Shown: one piece after another, positions 4,901 to 7,387 of the stretch
Position numbering within the stretch: position 1 is the first letter of the stretch
Layout of the letters: every line of letters starts with the position of its first letter
Origin: Bacilli bacterium
GTDB lineage: Bacteria; Bacillota_I; Bacilli_A; ML615J-28; CAG-313
NCBI GenBank assembly: GCA_900752975.1
Contig: CAADXH010000120.1
Location: forward strand, 1 to 7,387
Length of the DNA stretch: 7,387 nucleotides
Direction of reading: 5' to 3'
Position numbers and translations under genes: made by a program
Notes under the pieces: generated by a model
Databases searched by the model: none
What the model saw: only the letters and a program-made list of their open reading frames with translations
What the model was told of the DNA's origin: nothing

Positions 4901-5806
4901 ATGAAACGATTGAGAATGATTTTAATATTAACCATTATAGGGCTAGCATCCATATTAATGTATTCATGCTCTAACGATGATAACGTTAAAGAAGAAGATT
5001 ATACAATTATTTTTAACCTAATGGGTGGCAGTTATAATGATTCTAATGAGTCTGTAATTGTTAAAGCTAGTTATAATGAAGTTGTAAATCCAATCATCCC
5101 TATGAGAGAAGGGTTTATATTTGATGGTTGGTGCTCAACTCTTGATGAAACTATGAATAATGATATGGACTTTGATATTCCAATTAATAAATCAAAAGTG
5201 GTATATGCAGTATGGCATCGTTTAACTATCGAATATGAATTAAATGGTGGTTTCTTTACAAAGTATTCGACTATTCAAGAATTACGTCGTGATTTTATGA
5301 GTGATTATCAGACAATCTATCCAATTGATGCTAGTTCTTTTTTCTGGGGTAGTAGTGGAACAATGGAAAGCTTTTTAGAAAATAATACTTTCTATGTTAA
5401 ATGGCGACCTCTTTTTGAGTATATTAGATCAGTATGCAATAGTTATAAGGCTATTAGAGAAATAGAGTATTTGTTTAACAACATAGCCTCGGAAGATGAT
5501 TTTGTTAACGTTAGATTACAACTTCATGCCTTTTTGAATAATACTAAACTGCATTATAATGATGGAAAAGTTGATGATACACCAGATTATAGTAAGTTAT
5601 CAATATTAAATAAGGTATGGCCTTATTATAAGAAAGCAGCTCAAACTTTCTTTGATAATTCAAAAGATTATACATTGCCAATTCCTCGTTTAGAAAATAA
5701 AACATTTTTGGGTTGGTATGATAATCCAGAGTGTAATGGTGAAAGAATAACTTTTATTCCAGCAGGAACAATGGAAAATAAAAAGTACTATGCTTTATGG
5801 CAATAG
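4901..5806 (+). CDS. Lipoprotein with InlB/Flg_new-type repeats
   Basis: This 301-residue protein has a lipoprotein signal: MKRLR, a hydrophobic stretch (7-20), then a lipobox-like LMYSC with Cys23, though Met at -3 and Tyr at -2 are atypical. Predicted location is the outer face of the membrane. It has repeat modules of the Listeria-Bacteroides (Flg_new/InlB B-repeat) type. Module 1 (34-105) has YTIIFNLMGGSY, EGFIFDGWC and VVYAVW. Module 2 (108-168) opens TIEYELNGG and ends TFYVKW, but its middle is diverged. A predicted helical, non-repeat region (about 171-250) follows. The C-terminal half-module (257-300) reads PRLENKTFLGWYDNPECNG and ends YYALW, without the usual opening strand. Such repeats are known from surface adhesins and internalins. 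The ligand here is unknown. The start follows AGAGGTG by four bases. Confidence 0.85.
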   Translation: MKRLRMILILTIIGLASILMYSCSNDDNVKEEDYTIIFNLMGGSYNDSNESVIVKASYNEVVNPIIPMREGFIFDGWCSTLDETMNNDMDFDIPINKSKVVYAVWHRLTIEYELNGGFFTKYSTIQELRRDFMSDYQTIYPIDASSFFWGSSGTMESFLENNTFYVKWRPLFEYIRSVCNSYKAIREIEYLFNNIASEDDFVNVRLQLHAFLNNTKLHYNDGKVDDTPDYSKLSILNKVWPYYKKAAQTFFDNSKDYTLPIPRLENKTFLGWYDNPECNGERITFIPAGTMENKKYYALWQ

Positions 5807-5814
5807 TGCTTTTT

Positions 5815-5843
5815 TTGCAATTTTCTTTATTTTTTAGTATAAT
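5815..5843 (+). promoter_or_regulatory. Promoter of the FAD dehydrogenase gene
   Basis: TTGCAA (5815-5820), a 17-base spacer and a perfect TATAAT (5838-5843). It starts nine bases after the lipoprotein stop. No clear terminator hairpin separates the two genes, only GCAA/TTGC with a T-rich tract, so read-through from the lipoprotein gene is possible. Confidence 0.75.
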
Positions 5844-5875
5844 ATTATAGTATTAATTTAATCGAGGTGATTAAG

Positions 5876-7291
5876 ATGAAAAAACAATATGATGTCATTA
5901 TTGTAGGTGCAGGTCCCATGGGGATTTTTACAGCTTATGAATTAATGAACAAATGCCCAGACCAAAGAGTATTATTAATTGAACAAGGTTATGATATATA
6001 TAATAGACGCTGTCCCATTCTACTTAAAAAAACAATGAAGTGTCCAAAAAATAAAAAAGGAGAAAGTGGATGTTATCCAAGTTGTAGCTTAACATCTGGT
6101 TTTGGTGGTAGTGGTGCATACTCAGATGGTAAGTTTAATATTACTAGTGAATTTGGGGGATGGATGACAGACTACTTAGCAGATGATGTTGTGTTAGAGT
6201 TAATAAAATATGTTGATAGTATAAATCTAAAACATGGTGCCCCCCAAGAAGTAACTAATCCTTACACGGAAGAAGTATTAAATATCGAGCGTAGAGGAAT
6301 TGCGAAAGGATTAAAACTTTTGCGTAGTGAAGTTCGTCACCTTGGTACTGAGATTAATCTTCAAGTATTAAAGAATATATATGAAGAATTGAAAAAACAT
6401 ATTGATTTTGCTTTCTTGACAAAGGTTGAAGATATTATAGTTGAAGATGAAGAAGTAAAAGGAGTAATTCTTACAGGTGGTGAAGTTATTAATTCTAAAT
6501 TTGTAGTTTTAGGAGTAGGACGCTCAGGAGCTGATTGGCTTTGCAAGACTTTAACCAAACATAATATTAACTTTACAAATAATAAAGTTGATGTAGGAGT
6601 AAGAGTAGAGACTAATGATATAGTCATGGATGAAATTAATAAATATTTATATGAAGGTAAATTTATTTTCAATACAAGTGTCGGAACAACCGTTCGAACT
6701 TTTTGTTCAAACCCGTCAGGTCATGTAGTAATTGAAAACCATAATGGTATTATGGTATGTAATGGCCATGCATATAATGATCAAAAATTAGGTAGTAAGA
6801 ATACTAACTTTGCTTTACTTGTATCACATGAATTTGATCACCCTTTTAAAGATTCAAATGAGTATGCGTACGAAATATCCAAACTAGCTAATAAATTAAG
6901 TGGTGGTAGCGTTATTGTTCAAAAATATGGAGACATTAAAAAAGGTCGCCGCTCAACCGCAAGACGCATTGAAGAGGGTTTTGTCAAACCAACATTAAAA
7001 GAAGCAGTTCCTGGTGACCTTGGTTTAGTTTTACCATATAATACAATGAAATCACTTATTGAAATGGTGGAAGCTTTAGATGCGGTAACTCCAGGTATTG
7101 CGAATGACCATACCCTATTTTATGGGGTTGAAGCTAAATTTTATAGTGATAGACCAGAAGTGAATAATGAGTTTGAAACAAAAATTAAAAACTTATATGT
7201 GGGTGGAGATGGCGCCGGAATCACTAGAGGACTTGCTCAAGCAGGTGCAAGCGGGGTTTGGGTTGCACGCTCAATTAAATCTAGACTATAA
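5876..7291 (+). CDS. COG2509-like FAD-dependent dehydrogenase
   Basis: The 471-residue flavoprotein starts with a Rossmann FAD motif, DVIIVGAGPMGIF (6-18), with VLLIEQG (32-38) as the acidic end of the second strand. A cysteine-rich segment follows (C46, C56, C66, C70) leading into SGFGGSGAYSDGKFN (74-88), the family signature near the flavin. The C-terminus LYVGGDGAGITRGLAQAGAS (440-459) is the second FAD contact. It matches the 'uncharacterized FAD-dependent dehydrogenase' group (COG2509; NAD(P)/FAD-dependent oxidoreductase) in length and motif order. The substrate is not known. It is soluble, with no membrane segment. I choose ATG 5876, eight bases after GAGG. The earlier in-frame GTG (5867) overlaps that ribosome site (GAGGTG) and is unlikely. 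Its own promoter lies upstream. Fe-S or disulfide chemistry at the cysteines is inference. Confidence 0.88.
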   Translation: MKKQYDVIIVGAGPMGIFTAYELMNKCPDQRVLLIEQGYDIYNRRCPILLKKTMKCPKNKKGESGCYPSCSLTSGFGGSGAYSDGKFNITSEFGGWMTDYLADDVVLELIKYVDSINLKHGAPQEVTNPYTEEVLNIERRGIAKGLKLLRSEVRHLGTEINLQVLKNIYEELKKHIDFAFLTKVEDIIVEDEEVKGVILTGGEVINSKFVVLGVGRSGADWLCKTLTKHNINFTNNKVDVGVRVETNDIVMDEINKYLYEGKFIFNTSVGTTVRTFCSNPSGHVVIENHNGIMVCNGHAYNDQKLGSKNTNFALLVSHEFDHPFKDSNEYAYEISKLANKLSGGSVIVQKYGDIKKGRRSTARRIEEGFVKPTLKEAVPGDLGLVLPYNTMKSLIEMVEALDAVTPGIANDHTLFYGVEAKFYSDRPEVNNEFETKIKNLYVGGDGAGITRGLAQAGASGVWVARSIKSRL

Positions 7292-7322
7292 CATTAACCA
7301 TATGACGGTTTGTCAATCATCG

Positions 7323-7358
7323 TGCACAAAATTGTGCCCTAGATTAATGGGCTTTGTT
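7323..7358 (+). terminator. Possible terminator hairpins after the FAD dehydrogenase
   Basis: Two adjacent dyads follow the stop: GCACAAAATTGTGC (7324-7337, perfect palindrome) and GCCC/GGGC (7336-7339 and 7349-7352, nine-base loop) followed by TTTGTT. They share GC bases and cannot both fully form. The T-run is short, so termination is plausible but not certain. Confidence 0.4.
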
Positions 7359-7363
7359 ATAAT
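7355..7363 (+). promoter_or_regulatory. Extended -10 for a gene beyond the window
   Basis: TG-T-TATAAT (7355-7363) is the same extended -10 form seen before the aromatic-rich gene. The window ends 24 bases later, so the gene it would serve is not visible. Confidence 0.45.
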
Positions 7364-7387
7364 TATCTAGGAATTCAATTGGGGATA

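Noticed and set aside
6361..6672. 103-codon minus-strand frame
   Set aside because: It is a shadow of the FAD dehydrogenase gene. Composition is Ser/Thr/Ile-rich noise.
7167..7370. 67-codon plus-strand frame across the end of the FAD dehydrogenase
   Set aside because: It starts inside the flavoprotein in another frame and runs through the hairpins and the -10 beyond. No ribosome site.

Overview
The window is AT-rich DNA that looks like a low-GC member of the Bacillota or Mycoplasmatota, for example an uncultured gut Bacilli, Erysipelotrichia, RF39 or Acholeplasma-like lineage. The evidence is consensus TTGACA/TATAAT and extended -10 (TGnTATAAT) promoters, strong GGAGG-type ribosome sites, a DUF1540 protein, InlB/Flg_new-type surface repeats and a COG2509-type FAD dehydrogenase. 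Tryptophan is TGG throughout and stops are TAA or TAG, so nothing suggests the UGA=Trp code. The species cannot be named from the sequence alone.

Layout. Positions 1-76 (minus) hold the start of a rubredoxin-like CxxC protein that runs off the window. Positions 165-1124 (minus) hold the C-terminal part of a GHKL-ATPase/winged-helix regulator (AlbA_2/'RecG-like' family) that has lost its N-terminal DNA-binding domain and any good start. Next comes a minus-strand tRNA-Ser(GCU)/tRNA-Glu(UUC) operon with a near-perfect promoter and one or two intrinsic terminators. Divergent from it, on the plus strand, are a two-module DUF1540 protein with its own terminator (1519-1903) and a tRNA-Trp/tRNA-His operon with promoter and terminator (1923-2160).

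Positions 2161-2474 are non-coding but not empty. They hold a candidate structured RNA with nested long-range pairings (about 2224-2358). They also hold a 33-bp tandem repeat (2.6 copies) in which each full unit carries an extended -10 and a 16-bp dyad, so that copy 1 to copy 2 builds a TTGAAA-N17-TATAAT promoter with the dyad in its spacer. This array drives an AAA_14/DUF4143 ATPase (2475-3812).

After a 300-bp gap with a possible leucine-rich-repeat remnant come three separately transcribed plus-strand genes: an unrecognised aromatic-rich protein (4113-4829), a lipoprotein with InlB-type repeats (4901-5806), and a COG2509-like FAD-dependent dehydrogenase (5876-7291). The genes read as single-gene units with their own promoters, not one pathway operon. 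The items most worth following up are the repeated promoter-operator array and the adjacent RNA candidate.
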